Shown here: in pieces, positions 8,685 through 16,984 of the stretch
Numbering within the stretch: position 1 is the first letter of the stretch
How the letters are laid out: each line of letters begins with the position of its first letter
NCBI RefSeq assembly: GCF_010723305.1
Contig: NZ_BLKW01000004.1
Location: forward strand, 496,001 to 560,000
Direction of reading: 5' to 3'
Source: Mycobacterium botniense
Lineage (GTDB): Bacteria; Actinomycetota; Actinomycetes; Mycobacteriales; Mycobacteriaceae
Length of the DNA: 64,000 bases
Made by a program: the position numbers and the translations under genes
Notes under the pieces: generated by a model
The model's database searches: none
Seen by the model: the letters and a program-made list of their open reading frames with translations, nothing else
What the model was told of the DNA's origin: nothing

Positions 8685-9151
8685 AGCCCGAGGACCTCTA
8701 CCACACCGGCATCGTGGTCGACGACTTCGATGAAACCCTGGATTGGTTCATCAAAGTCGCCGGCTACCGGTGGACCGACGTGGTCGAGGTCGACCAGGTC
8801 GCCCAGACGCCGGACGGTGAGATCACCATTCCCATGCGAATGGCGTACTCGGGGAGAGACCCTCGGGTGGAGCTTCTGCAGACAGTTCCCGGAACGATCT
8901 GGGTCCCTGCGGATTCGGGCGTGCATCATCTCGGCTACTGGTCCGACGACGTGGAGTCAGATCTTGCGACACTCGAGGCGACCGGCATGCGATACGAGGT
9001 GAAGGCATTCAACCCGGATGGGTCCGGGGAACTTCTGTGGGCGTACTGCAAAGGCCCGGCCGGACCGCGTATTGAGCTTGTCAGCCGGGCTATGGAACCG
9101 TTCATCCACTACTGGTTCGCCACTGCCGACACCGCCTCGCAATCAGGCTGA
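8681..9151 (+). CDS. VOC-family (glyoxalase/dioxygenase-fold) protein
   Basis: The 156-aa protein carries one VOC fold: LYHTGIVVDDFDETLDWF at the start, GVHHLGYWSDD in the middle and LLWAYCKGPAGPRIELVSR at the end. The HTGIV and HHLGYW histidines and a late Glu would form the metal site. Members include epimerases, lyases, dioxygenases and isomerases acting on CoA esters or aromatic diols. The ATG overlaps the stop of the sulfatase-like gene (ATGA at 8681-8684), so they are one operon. Confidence 0.8.
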   Translation: MKPEDLYHTGIVVDDFDETLDWFIKVAGYRWTDVVEVDQVAQTPDGEITIPMRMAYSGRDPRVELLQTVPGTIWVPADSGVHHLGYWSDDVESDLATLEATGMRYEVKAFNPDGSGELLWAYCKGPAGPRIELVSRAMEPFIHYWFATADTASQSG

Positions 9152-9187
9152 CATGACCGTCACGTCACGAACGCATTTGCGCCATGG

Positions 9188-9965
9188 TTGCTTCGGCCCA
9201 TCCGGTTCGGGCTAATCGCGGCAGCCGCAGATGCCAGCGAACTCATCCAAACAGCACAGGCGGCCGACGGGGCAGGCTATTCAACGATCGGACTCAATGA
9301 TCACTTCAACTCAACCGTCGCACCGTTAGTCGGTCTCCAAGCGATGGCAGGCGCCACGTCGCGCCTACGACTCTCGACAGCGGCGCTCAATCAAGACCTG
9401 CGACATCCCCGGTGCTGGCCAAGGAAGTGGCTACCCTCGACGTCTTCTCTGGCGGACGGGTGGAGCTTGGCCTAGGCGCAGGATGGGTGCGCGCCGACTA
9501 CGTGCAATCTGGCATCGCGTTCGAACCGGCATCCCGGCGGATCGTCCGGCTGGAGGAAATCATCGACATCGTCAAGCAGCTATTAGCCCAGGGGACATGC
9601 AATTTCGCCGGCAAGCACTTCACCATCGCCGACCTCGAAAGCAATCCGCCGCCGATGCAACGCGGCGGACCTCCGATCCTGGTCGGACGTGGAGGGCGAA
9701 GAATCTTGTCTATGGCCGCGCGGTACGAAGCCGCAGGACCTGGTGCCGATCGTCGATCGGCTGGCGGGTATCTAATCCGTTGATTTCACGCAGGCCTTGC
9801 GAGAACTCGGAGGTCTTCTCTATCAGCGAAAGCAAACCTGAACCGTGCCGCTTCTTTTTGTGAAATTCTCGCCGAGCGCCGGATCTGTTCGATCGCGATT
9901 TCACCACCGCCGCGCCCAACCGCGAGTGGGTCACCGGCTTCGTCGTTACGGTGCCATGGAGCTAG
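9188..9965 (+). pseudogene. broken luciferase-like (F420-type) oxidoreductase gene
   Basis: The N-terminal part of a luciferase-like monooxygenase is clear (RFGLIAAAADASELIQTA, GYSTIGLNDHF). At about 9408, after ALNQDLRHP, the frame is lost; one missing base restores AKEVATLDVFSGGRVELGLG in another frame. This second piece runs to about 9725 and breaks again. A further family-like fragment (DFTQALRELGGLLYQRK) is at about 9783-9840. With at least two frameshifts the gene is very unlikely to be functional. Relatives use F420 and often sit beside VOC and hydrolase genes, as here. Confidence 0.8.
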
Positions 9966-10891
9966 GTGCTAATGCCAAGCCGATCGCAGACCGCGAAGAC
10001 TTCGTCGAAGATCGAGCCGGGAACGGTGAACGGTTCTGTGGCCGACACCTCGGACAGATGGGCCGCGATGTCGTCGGCGGTCGGGTTGCTGCCCTTTTCC
10101 GCGAGCCAGCCCTGGCCGAGGCCGACGAAGACCCGCGCGAAGCGCCCGGCGCAGGCGGAATAGTTGTGATGGGTGAAACCGCAGGACCGGCTGGCCAGGA
10201 ACACGACGATGGGCACCACCAGTTCAGGCTGGATTACTTTCAGAAAGCCTGTCTCCTCAAGGACTTTCGGGTCGCCAACGGTTTCGGTGACCATTCGCGA
10301 GAAACCGAACGGCAATACAGTGTTGGCCAGGATGCCGTGCTGCGCGCCCTCGATGGCGATGACGTTGGCCAACCCGACCAGGCCCGCCTTGGCCGCCGCG
10401 TAATGGGCCTCCAGCGGCTGCCCGAACACGCCCGCCGAGGAGGTGATGAACACGAATCGGCCGTAGCCCTGCGATTTCATCACCCTATATGCGGGCTGGC
10501 TCAAATAAAACCCGCCGTCCAGGTGTACGCGCAGCATGCGCCGCCAGTCGTCGCGCGACAGTTCGTCGAAGGCAACGCTGTTGAAGATCCCGGCATTGCT
10601 CACCACCGCGTCCAGGCGGCCGAACCGTTCGACCGCGGCCCCCACGATCGCCTCTCCGCCCTCTGGGCTGTCGACGGAGTCGTGTGATGCCACCGCTACA
10701 CCGCCGGCGCTTTCGATTTCCGCGACGACCTTGTCGGCGACGCCGGGATCCGCACCCTCGCCGTGCATGGATCCGCCCAGATCGTTGACCACCACCGACG
10801 CGCCGCGTCGCGCAAACTCAAGCGCGTAGAGCCGGCCGAGGCCCCGACCCGCTCCGGTTACGATGACAACCTGACCGCTGAAGTCGATCAC
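9962..10891 (-). CDS. short-chain dehydrogenase, (3R)-hydroxyacyl-CoA/MFE type
   Basis: A 309-aa SDR. It has the cofactor motif VTGAGRGLGRLYALEFARRG (near residue 11), NDLGGS, which is typical of the MFE-2/HSD17B4 group and NAD preference, then NAG at VVSNAGIF, the catalytic Ser in FITSSAGVFG and Tyr/Lys in HYAAAKAG. The extended C-terminus (about 50 aa beyond a minimal SDR) also fits that group. It probably oxidises a 3-hydroxyacyl-CoA. Its ATG overlaps the stop of the FadE gene upstream (10888-10891). Confidence 0.88.
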   Translation of the reverse strand: MIDFSGQVVIVTGAGRGLGRLYALEFARRGASVVVNDLGGSMHGEGADPGVADKVVAEIESAGGVAVASHDSVDSPEGGEAIVGAAVERFGRLDAVVSNAGIFNSVAFDELSRDDWRRMLRVHLDGGFYLSQPAYRVMKSQGYGRFVFITSSAGVFGQPLEAHYAAAKAGLVGLANVIAIEGAQHGILANTVLPFGFSRMVTETVGDPKVLEETGFLKVIQPELVVPIVVFLASRSCGFTHHNYSACAGRFARVFVGLGQGWLAEKGSNPTADDIAAHLSEVSATEPFTVPGSIFDEVFAVCDRLGIST

Positions 10892-11997
10892 GGCGAGCTG
10901 CTCCTTCGTTGTCGGATAGACTGTGCCAGTTGGGCGCCCACGTGCATGAGGTAGTGATCGGGTCCGCCGGTGAATTCGTTCCAGCTCAGCAGCCGCTTGA
11001 GGTAGAGGTGCGCGTCGTGCTCCCAGGTGTAGCCGATGCCGGCGAACACCTGAATCGCGGTATCACCGACGGCGGCGAGCCGCCCCGCGAACGCCTTGGC
11101 CCGCACCGCCGCCAGGTGACGCTCGTCGGTACCGGCGGCGTCGGCCGCCCACAGCGCGTGGATCACACCGCTGCGGGCCAGCTCCACGGTCTCATACATG
11201 TCGACACACAGGTGCTGCACCGCCTGAAACGACCCGATAGGGTGGCCGAACTGACGGCGCACCTTCGCGTAGTCGACGGCGAGATCCAGGACCGCCCGTG
11301 CGGCGCCCAGCGCGTCGGCGGCGCGCGTGACCAGGATGTCGTCGGCGAGCGCCTGAACCGCTTCCGGTGAGGCGTCGGCAAGACGTTGCGCCGGCGCGTC
11401 ATCGAGGGTGACACGAAACTGTTTGCGGGTCTGGTCGATACCATGCTCGGGTGCCACCACAACGCCAGATGACGCTGAATCCACAGCGAAAAGTCCTGCG
11501 CCGTCCGGACCGTCAGCAAGCACAAGCAGGACATCGGCCGCGGCGGCATCTGCTACAGCGTCGATCTCGCCTCGCAGCACAGCACCGTCGCCCCGCTCGA
11601 TAGCCGCCGGCCGGGCGCCGCCAAGGGCGCCGACCGTCGCGATCACGGTGCCGTCGCTGATGGCCGTCAAAAGTGCGGCGGCCTCGGCGCCGAACCGCGC
11701 GAGGGCACGCGGCGCGGCGACCGCCGTTGACAGCCACGGTCCGGGGTGCAGTGCGGCGCCGAGCTCTTCGGCGACGATGCCGGCTTCCACCATGGTCATA
11801 CCGGCACCGCCGCACTCCTGCGGTACCAGCAGACCCGTGGCGCCCAGCTCGGCCAGGCCCCGCCAGACCACATGCGTGGTGCCGGTGAGATCCTCGAGCA
11901 TCGGACGCACATGCCCGGAAGTCGTCGCCTTCTCGGCGAGAAAGCGCCGCACGGTATCGCGCAGTGCCGCCTGTTCGTCGGTGAGCTCGAGGTTCAT
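10888..11997 (-). CDS. acyl-CoA dehydrogenase, one half of a FadE pair
   Basis: The 369-aa product begins MNLELTDEQAALRDTVRRFL, then GLLVPQECGGAGMTMVEAG, a degenerate middle domain, and a C-terminal domain with YAKVRRQFGHPIGSFQAVQH and AKAFAG. The late region reads QVFAGIGYTWEHDAHLYLKR. The ATG at 11997 overlaps the previous gene's stop. Adjacent FadE genes of this kind in mycobacteria often encode the two halves of an alpha2beta2 heterotetramer acting on bulky (for example steroid side-chain) CoA esters; the partner here is 11994-13151. Confidence 0.85.
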   Translation of the reverse strand: MNLELTDEQAALRDTVRRFLAEKATTSGHVRPMLEDLTGTTHVVWRGLAELGATGLLVPQECGGAGMTMVEAGIVAEELGAALHPGPWLSTAVAAPRALARFGAEAAALLTAISDGTVIATVGALGGARPAAIERGDGAVLRGEIDAVADAAAADVLLVLADGPDGAGLFAVDSASSGVVVAPEHGIDQTRKQFRVTLDDAPAQRLADASPEAVQALADDILVTRAADALGAARAVLDLAVDYAKVRRQFGHPIGSFQAVQHLCVDMYETVELARSGVIHALWAADAAGTDERHLAAVRAKAFAGRLAAVGDTAIQVFAGIGYTWEHDAHLYLKRLLSWNEFTGGPDHYLMHVGAQLAQSIRQRRSSSP

Positions 11998-13151
11998 TGG
12001 CGCGGGAACCCGAGGACGCGCTGCGCGGTGATGTTCTTGTTGATTTGGGTTGTGCCGCCCGCGATGGTGAGCGAACGCGACGTCAGGCGGTAGTCGGCCC
12101 ACCGACCGTTGGCACTGCGCGAGCCGAGCACATCGAAGGCCAAAGCGGCGATGTCCTGGCCGATTTCAGCCCAGATCGTCTTCGCGAGGCTGGCCGAACC
12201 CAGCGGGTCGCCGCCGTGCAGCATGGCCGAGATCGAGCGCTTACACAGCACTTCGAGGTATTTGATGCGCACGGCGATCTCGCCGAGGCGCCGCAGCGTC
12301 ACCGGGTCGTCGAGTGGGCTCTGACCATCGAGTTCAACCTCGCCAAGATCGGCGACCAGATCCTCCAGCCGCAGCTGCATCTCGGTGTAAAGGCGCGCGG
12401 CTCCGGAGCGCTCGTGGCTCAGTGTGGTGGTGGCGATCCGCCAGCCTTCGTTGACCGGCCCGAGCAGGGCCTCTACCGGTACCCGCACCCCGGTAAAGAA
12501 CATCTCCGCGAAATCCGTGTCGCCGTTGAGCGTGACGAGCGGCCGGACCTCGATACCCGGTAACGACATGTCGACGATCAGACAGGAGATGCCCTGGTGT
12601 TTAGGCGCATCCGGATCGGTGCGCACATACAGCTGACACCAGTCGGCGCGGTGCCCCAGCGAGGTCCAGATCTTCTGGCCGTCGACCACGAAGTGGTCGC
12701 CCTCGCGCACGGCGCGGGTCCGCAGCGAGGCGAGGTCGGAGCCGGCTTCGGGCTCGGACATGCCCTGACACCAGATATCGTCCGCGCGGACCATACGGGG
12801 GAGCAGCGTGTGTTTCTGGGCCTCGGTTCCGTACTGCATGATCGCCGGCGCGATATTGTTGATCCCAATCACGTTGAGCGGGAGCGGCGCCCGGGCGCGT
12901 GTAGTTTCCTCGGCGTAGACGAGCTGCTCGAGCATCGTCGCTCCGCGGCCGCCGTACTCGCGCGGCCAGGACACCGCGGCCCAGCCCGCGTCGGCCATCC
13001 TGCGATCCCAGGCGCGAAGCGTCTCGAACGCGGCATCGTCCGCGCCCGCCCGGCGGCGGGCCGCCACCACCTCATCGGTCAAGTTCGCGGCCAGCCACGT
13101 TCGCAGCTCCTCGCGGAACTGTTCCACCTCCGCCGGGTATGCGAAATCCAC
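11994..13151 (-). CDS. acyl-CoA dehydrogenase, partner half of the FadE pair
   Basis: A 385-aa acyl-CoA dehydrogenase starting MDFAYPAEVEQFREELRTWL. FAD/substrate motifs are WCQGMSEPEAGSDLASLRT (near residue 130), VDGQKIWTSLGHRADWCQLY and VPVEALLGPVNEGW. Where classical enzymes have the EGTxEI loop, it reads IAGGTTQINKNI, so the Glu base is missing, as is common in one partner of heteromeric FadE enzymes. It is the first gene of the minus-strand operon FadE-FadE-SDR and diverges from the VWA gene across motif copy E. Confidence 0.88.
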   Translation of the reverse strand: MDFAYPAEVEQFREELRTWLAANLTDEVVAARRRAGADDAAFETLRAWDRRMADAGWAAVSWPREYGGRGATMLEQLVYAEETTRARAPLPLNVIGINNIAPAIMQYGTEAQKHTLLPRMVRADDIWCQGMSEPEAGSDLASLRTRAVREGDHFVVDGQKIWTSLGHRADWCQLYVRTDPDAPKHQGISCLIVDMSLPGIEVRPLVTLNGDTDFAEMFFTGVRVPVEALLGPVNEGWRIATTTLSHERSGAARLYTEMQLRLEDLVADLGEVELDGQSPLDDPVTLRRLGEIAVRIKYLEVLCKRSISAMLHGGDPLGSASLAKTIWAEIGQDIAALAFDVLGSRSANGRWADYRLTSRSLTIAGGTTQINKNITAQRVLGFPRQ

Positions 13152-13177
13152 GTTGCCCTTTACCGAACCTCACGCGA

Positions 13178-13227
13178 TTGACTGCAGCCAATGCCGGACT
13201 CTACGGTGGAACAGATATTTGGTCAAC
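13178..13227 (+). promoter_or_regulatory. promoter plus regulon motif copy E, for the VWA/AAA+ operon
   Basis: TTGACT (13178-13183), an 18-base spacer, TACGGT (13202-13207) and then GAACAGATATTTGGTCAAC (13209-13227). Apart from a few spacer bases this is a copy of 3405-3454, including the ATTGACTGCAG start. It also lies between divergent genes, so it may influence the FadE operon on the other strand. Confidence 0.65.
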
Positions 13228-13247
13228 TAGGGCATAGGCGTTGAATT

Positions 13248-14972
13248 TTGGCGAACGACGACGTCATTGCTGAGCGTGTGCAGCGACTGAACCTGCTTGC
13301 GTCAGCACTGTCCGGCTACGCGCTGCGGGTGGCGCCGGTCGAACCGGGCACGCCGGCGTGGACGGATGGCCGCACCGTATTTCTCGACTCCGAGGCCAGC
13401 ACCCGCAGCCAGGTCGAGGCACTTGCCGTGCAGGCGTCGCTGCTCGCGGCCGGAAGTCTGGAACCGAACGTACTCCGCAGGCTCGTCCGCCGTCGCACAT
13501 TAGCCAGGCGCTATCTTGCCGTCGAAGCCCACCGGGCATTGGCGGCGAACGAGCACGTGCTGCCGCCACGGGTGCGCTCGCTCATCGACCGCGACATGGC
13601 CGCTCGCAGCGATTCACCTGCCGCGTCCCTGGAAGTGGCGTTGAGCCGGCAACCGATTGCCGACCCGCCGGAGGTCTTCGGCGTCATCCGGGCCCGAAAT
13701 GTGTTGGTTGGAAAAAACCGCGCATCGCCGACGGAGCCGAACCGGCGCCTCGAGCAGCGGAGGCAAAGTCGGGCGCGGGCCGAGCTGGACGACGACGCTG
13801 GTGGCGTCGACACCTTCTCCAGCCCGGTAGGCGGCGGGGGCGCGCTCGGCCGATTGCTCCAGAAGATGCTGCGAGTGGTGCGCCGGCTCGACGAGGGCGG
13901 CCCTCCCGGCGTGGACGCGCCGACGCGTCGGACGCGCTCGGGTACACGCCGCGGCGGCAACGCGGTGGTCTCGGCCGCTGAAGCGGGCGCGTTCGAGGAA
14001 AGCCCGCGCACAGGGACCGCAACGAAATATCCGGAGTGGGACGTTCATCGACGGCGGTATCGGCTGAACTGGTGCACAGTCCGGGAGGTGACGCCGGACC
14101 CGAAGGACGGCACTTCGCCGCAGTTGTCGGATGCGCGGTTGGGCCGAGCGCTTGCCCGTCTGAGGATGGGCCTGGATCGGTGCCACCGGGAGGTTCAGGG
14201 CGATGATATCGACATCGACGCTGCGGTTGAGGCACGCGTGGAAGCGATGGCCGGGTCGGCCCCCGACGACGCGGTCTACCTGGACAACCTACGTCGCCTG
14301 CGTGACCTTTCGGTGCTGGTCCTGCTCGACGTTTCCGGCTCGGTCGCCGAGGCCGGCACAATCGGCCAGACCGTGCACCAGCAGCAACGGGCGGCCGCCG
14401 CAGCGTTAGTCTTCGCGTTGCACCATCTGGGGGATCGGGTGGCGCTGTACGCATTTCATTCGCAGGGCCGGTCCGCTGTTCACCTGATGCCGGTGAAACG
14501 TTTCGATGACAAGCTTGACGCCTTGGTGATGCGGCGTCTCAGCGGCCTCATGCCCGGCGCGTACTCCAGACTCGGCGCGGCGATCCGTCATAGCGCGACG
14601 GTGTTGGACCGCCAGGGCGGCACCACGCGGCGATTGCTTGTGGTGTTGTCCGATGGGTTGGCTTACGACCATGGCTACGAACGCGTCTACGGCGCGGCCG
14701 ATGCGCGCCGAGCGCTTGCCGAGGCTCGTCACCGGGGCATCGGCTGCCTGTGTCTGACTATCGGCGCCGGCACCGATGTGGAGGATCTGCAGCGCGTGTT
14801 CGGCAGTGCGGCCCATGCCACGATTCCGCGGCTTGAGCAGCTGGGCCAGCTGATCGGTCCGCTGTTCCGATCCGCGCTGCGCTCGGCGGAGGTTCGCCGG
14901 CGGGTGTCATCAAGTCGGCTGACAGCGGCCCATGCCTGGTCCGATAGCACGGCGGGCGCGGGGAAAGGATAA
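13248..14972 (+). CDS. VWA-domain protein of NorD/CbbO type
   Basis: A 574-aa protein. Residues 1-140 form a helical domain; residues 150-260 are Arg- and Gly-rich and probably disordered; residues 355-560 are a von Willebrand A domain with the MIDAS motif LLDVSGSVAE (Asp361), a Thr-containing loop and LLVVLSDGLAYD. Proteins of this kind (NorD, CbbO) work with a MoxR-class AAA+ ATPase to remodel or activate an enzyme, often by metal insertion or inhibitor removal. The ATPase is the next gene, 2 bases downstream. The TTG start at 13248 is uncertain; GTG 13278 is possible. No Rubisco, nitric-oxide reductase or methanol dehydrogenase gene is nearby, so the client is unknown. Confidence 0.75.
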   Translation: MANDDVIAERVQRLNLLASALSGYALRVAPVEPGTPAWTDGRTVFLDSEASTRSQVEALAVQASLLAAGSLEPNVLRRLVRRRTLARRYLAVEAHRALAANEHVLPPRVRSLIDRDMAARSDSPAASLEVALSRQPIADPPEVFGVIRARNVLVGKNRASPTEPNRRLEQRRQSRARAELDDDAGGVDTFSSPVGGGGALGRLLQKMLRVVRRLDEGGPPGVDAPTRRTRSGTRRGGNAVVSAAEAGAFEESPRTGTATKYPEWDVHRRRYRLNWCTVREVTPDPKDGTSPQLSDARLGRALARLRMGLDRCHREVQGDDIDIDAAVEARVEAMAGSAPDDAVYLDNLRRLRDLSVLVLLDVSGSVAEAGTIGQTVHQQQRAAAAALVFALHHLGDRVALYAFHSQGRSAVHLMPVKRFDDKLDALVMRRLSGLMPGAYSRLGAAIRHSATVLDRQGGTTRRLLVVLSDGLAYDHGYERVYGAADARRALAEARHRGIGCLCLTIGAGTDVEDLQRVFGSAAHATIPRLEQLGQLIGPLFRSALRSAEVRRRVSSSRLTAAHAWSDSTAGAGKG

Positions 14973-14974
14973 CG

Positions 14975-15781
14975 ATGCCGGGTTCAGAGGTCCGTCCGTA
15001 TTACGTGCCGGTCGGTAACGAGGAGCATGTGTTCAAAGCGGCTTTCCGGCAAGGATTGTCGGTTGTGCTCAAGGGTCCCACCGGATGTGGAAAGACACGC
15101 TTCGTCGAGGCGATGGCCTATGACCTCAAACGCCCGCTCATCACCGTGGCCTGTCACGACGACCTGAGCACTGCTGATCTGGTGGGACGGTTCCTGCTGC
15201 GCGGTGGTGACACGGAGTGGGTCGACGGACCGCTGACCCGCGCGGTGCGCGAAGGCGCGATCTGCTACCTGGATGAGGTCGTGGAAGCCCGCCAGGACAC
15301 CACAGTCGTGCTTCACCCGCTAACTGACCATCGCCGCCAGCTTCCGATCGAGCGCCTGGGCGTAACCCTTGACGCAGCCCCGGGTTTCTGCCTGGTGGTC
15401 TCCTACAACCCCGGATACCAAAGTGTTCTCAAGGATCTCAAGGACTCGACGCGCCAACGGATGGTCGCCATCGAACTCGGATTCCCGGCGGCAGACGTCG
15501 AGGAGAAAATCGTCGCCGTGGAAGCCGGGATCGACCACGACGTGGCGGCCCAGCTGGTGAGGGTCGGCCAGGCGATCCGTCGCCTCGAGAATGTGGGGCT
15601 GCGCGAGGTGGCGTCGACTCGGGTGCTGATTGCGGCCGGGCGGCTCATCGGCGCAGGGCTCAGCCCGCGCGAGGCGGCCCGCGCCGCCATTGTCGGGCCG
15701 CTCACCGACGACGCGACTGTGACCGCGGGGCTGGTGGAGCTGATGGATGCGTACCTGGCCGACACGAGCAGCCCTGATTGA
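14975..15781 (+). CDS. MoxR-class AAA+ ATPase, CbbQ/NirQ/NorQ type
   Basis: The 268-aa ATPase has Walker A GPTGCGKT (residues 34-41), Walker B AICYLDEVVEA (95-105), a sensor-like SYNPGYQ segment (about 143-149) and the small C-terminal helical domain of the CbbQ/NorQ group. It would form a hexamer and act with the VWA protein encoded just upstream. The spacing of 2 bases between stop and ATG supports cotranslation. The end of the gene overlaps the -35 element of the next promoter (TTGACC at 15778-15783). Confidence 0.85.
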   Translation: MPGSEVRPYYVPVGNEEHVFKAAFRQGLSVVLKGPTGCGKTRFVEAMAYDLKRPLITVACHDDLSTADLVGRFLLRGGDTEWVDGPLTRAVREGAICYLDEVVEARQDTTVVLHPLTDHRRQLPIERLGVTLDAAPGFCLVVSYNPGYQSVLKDLKDSTRQRMVAIELGFPAADVEEKIVAVEAGIDHDVAAQLVRVGQAIRRLENVGLREVASTRVLIAAGRLIGAGLSPREAARAAIVGPLTDDATVTAGLVELMDAYLADTSSPD

Positions 15782-15826
15782 CCATCACGGCACGCGACGC
15801 TAGTGTCTGAACAAATATTAGGTTTA
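15778..15826 (+). promoter_or_regulatory. internal promoter plus regulon motif copy C
   Basis: TTGACC (15778-15783) overlaps the ATPase stop codon; a 17-base spacer leads to TAGTGT (15801-15806), and GAACAAATATTAGGTTTA (15809-15826) follows two bases later. This is the same layout as at 3.4 and 13.2 kb, so the downstream SBP-AveC-SDR-ALDH-P450 genes can be transcribed independently but under the same control. Confidence 0.65.
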
Positions 15827-15869
15827 TCGATGGCGGGGCCGGGCGGGCAGCCGTTCCAGTGGAGGTGAG

Positions 15870-16982
15870 ATGTCCTACGAGAGCGCCGCGGAGCCGATCA
15901 AAATCGGTTATCTCTTCGACTTTTTGCTGCCAGAAGGCTATCCGCGGGAGATGCGAGACGACCTCACCCAGCCATTCGATCTGGTGTTCAGCGAAGGGGT
16001 GAAACAGGGGATTATCGACCGCTCGGTCCAGATCGTATACCGGGAGGTCGAAGGGCTTCCGAAGGGAACGGTCAAGGCGGTGATCGACGCCTTCGGTGAA
16101 CTGGTCGACGAGGGCTGCCTGGTGGTCTTCGGCCCGCACATCAGCGAGAACGCCGTGCCGACGCGTGAAGCGATCGAGGAGCGCTTCCGGGTTCCCGCGA
16201 TCAATGTATGCGGTAGTGACGAGTGGTTGGGCGAGTGGACCTTCGCGTTCCCGCAAGGGTCGTTCACCGACGAACCGATCTTCTGGGCCGATCTGCTGGC
16301 CAAGGGCGGTCATAGTGAGGTCGGTGTATTGACCGAGCGGTCGCTGGTCGGTGAAAGCTACCTGAGGAACTTCCGAAACGCGTGTGAGCGCAAGGGCATT
16401 CGGATTGTGGCAGAAGCGTCGATCGCGCAGACGGCACAAGATGTCAACGAAGCGGTGCGCAGCTTGCACGAAGCCAAGGCGCAAGCGATTGTGCACTGCG
16501 GTTTCGGTTTCGGGATCGTCTTTATCAATCCGGCGTTGCAAGAGCTGAACTGGGATCCGCCGCGATACACCAGCACCGCGTTTCAGAACGCGTGGATCAA
16601 CCCGGTGCTGTGGAACGCCTTTCTGGGCTGGATCGGCATCGACCAGTACGACGAGGGCAACCTGGTCGGGCAGCGCTTCTTGGACCAATACCAGGCGGCT
16701 TATGGCCGGCGGCCGCAGTATTGCGTGCCGGTGGTGAACCGCGATGTGGCTGCGACCCTGCTGCGTGCCTTCGCAGACGCCCACCCGTTGAGCCCGCGCG
16801 GCGTGAAGGAAGCTTTGGAACGGGTGAAAATGTTGCCGGCTGCGGCGGGTGCGCCCGGTACCAGGGTTTCCTTCGGAAAGTGGACCCGCCGGGCGTGGAT
16901 GGGCGCCGGCTACCTGGTGGCGCGCCGCCTGGATCCGGACGGCGTCAACTCCCATCTCGTCGACCGCTTCGGTGAGGAATAA
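15870..16982 (+). CDS. Leu/Ile/Val-binding-protein-like protein without signal peptide
   Basis: The 370-aa protein has the periplasmic-binding type I fold of branched-chain amino-acid/amide ABC receptors: IKIGYLFDF at the start, VVFGPHISENAV near residue 90, SEVGVLTERSLVGESYLRNF and QYQAAYGRRPQYC. The start is fixed by GGAGGTGAG directly before ATG 15870, and the N-terminus (MSYESAAEPIKIGYLF) has neither signal peptide nor lipobox. No ABC permease or ATPase is near. It may therefore be a cytosolic ligand-binding protein. It heads an operon with the second AveC-like gene 2 bases downstream. Confidence 0.78.
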   Translation: MSYESAAEPIKIGYLFDFLLPEGYPREMRDDLTQPFDLVFSEGVKQGIIDRSVQIVYREVEGLPKGTVKAVIDAFGELVDEGCLVVFGPHISENAVPTREAIEERFRVPAINVCGSDEWLGEWTFAFPQGSFTDEPIFWADLLAKGGHSEVGVLTERSLVGESYLRNFRNACERKGIRIVAEASIAQTAQDVNEAVRSLHEAKAQAIVHCGFGFGIVFINPALQELNWDPPRYTSTAFQNAWINPVLWNAFLGWIGIDQYDEGNLVGQRFLDQYQAAYGRRPQYCVPVVNRDVAATLLRAFADAHPLSPRGVKEALERVKMLPAAAGAPGTRVSFGKWTRRAWMGAGYLVARRLDPDGVNSHLVDRFGEE

Positions 16983-16984
16983 CG

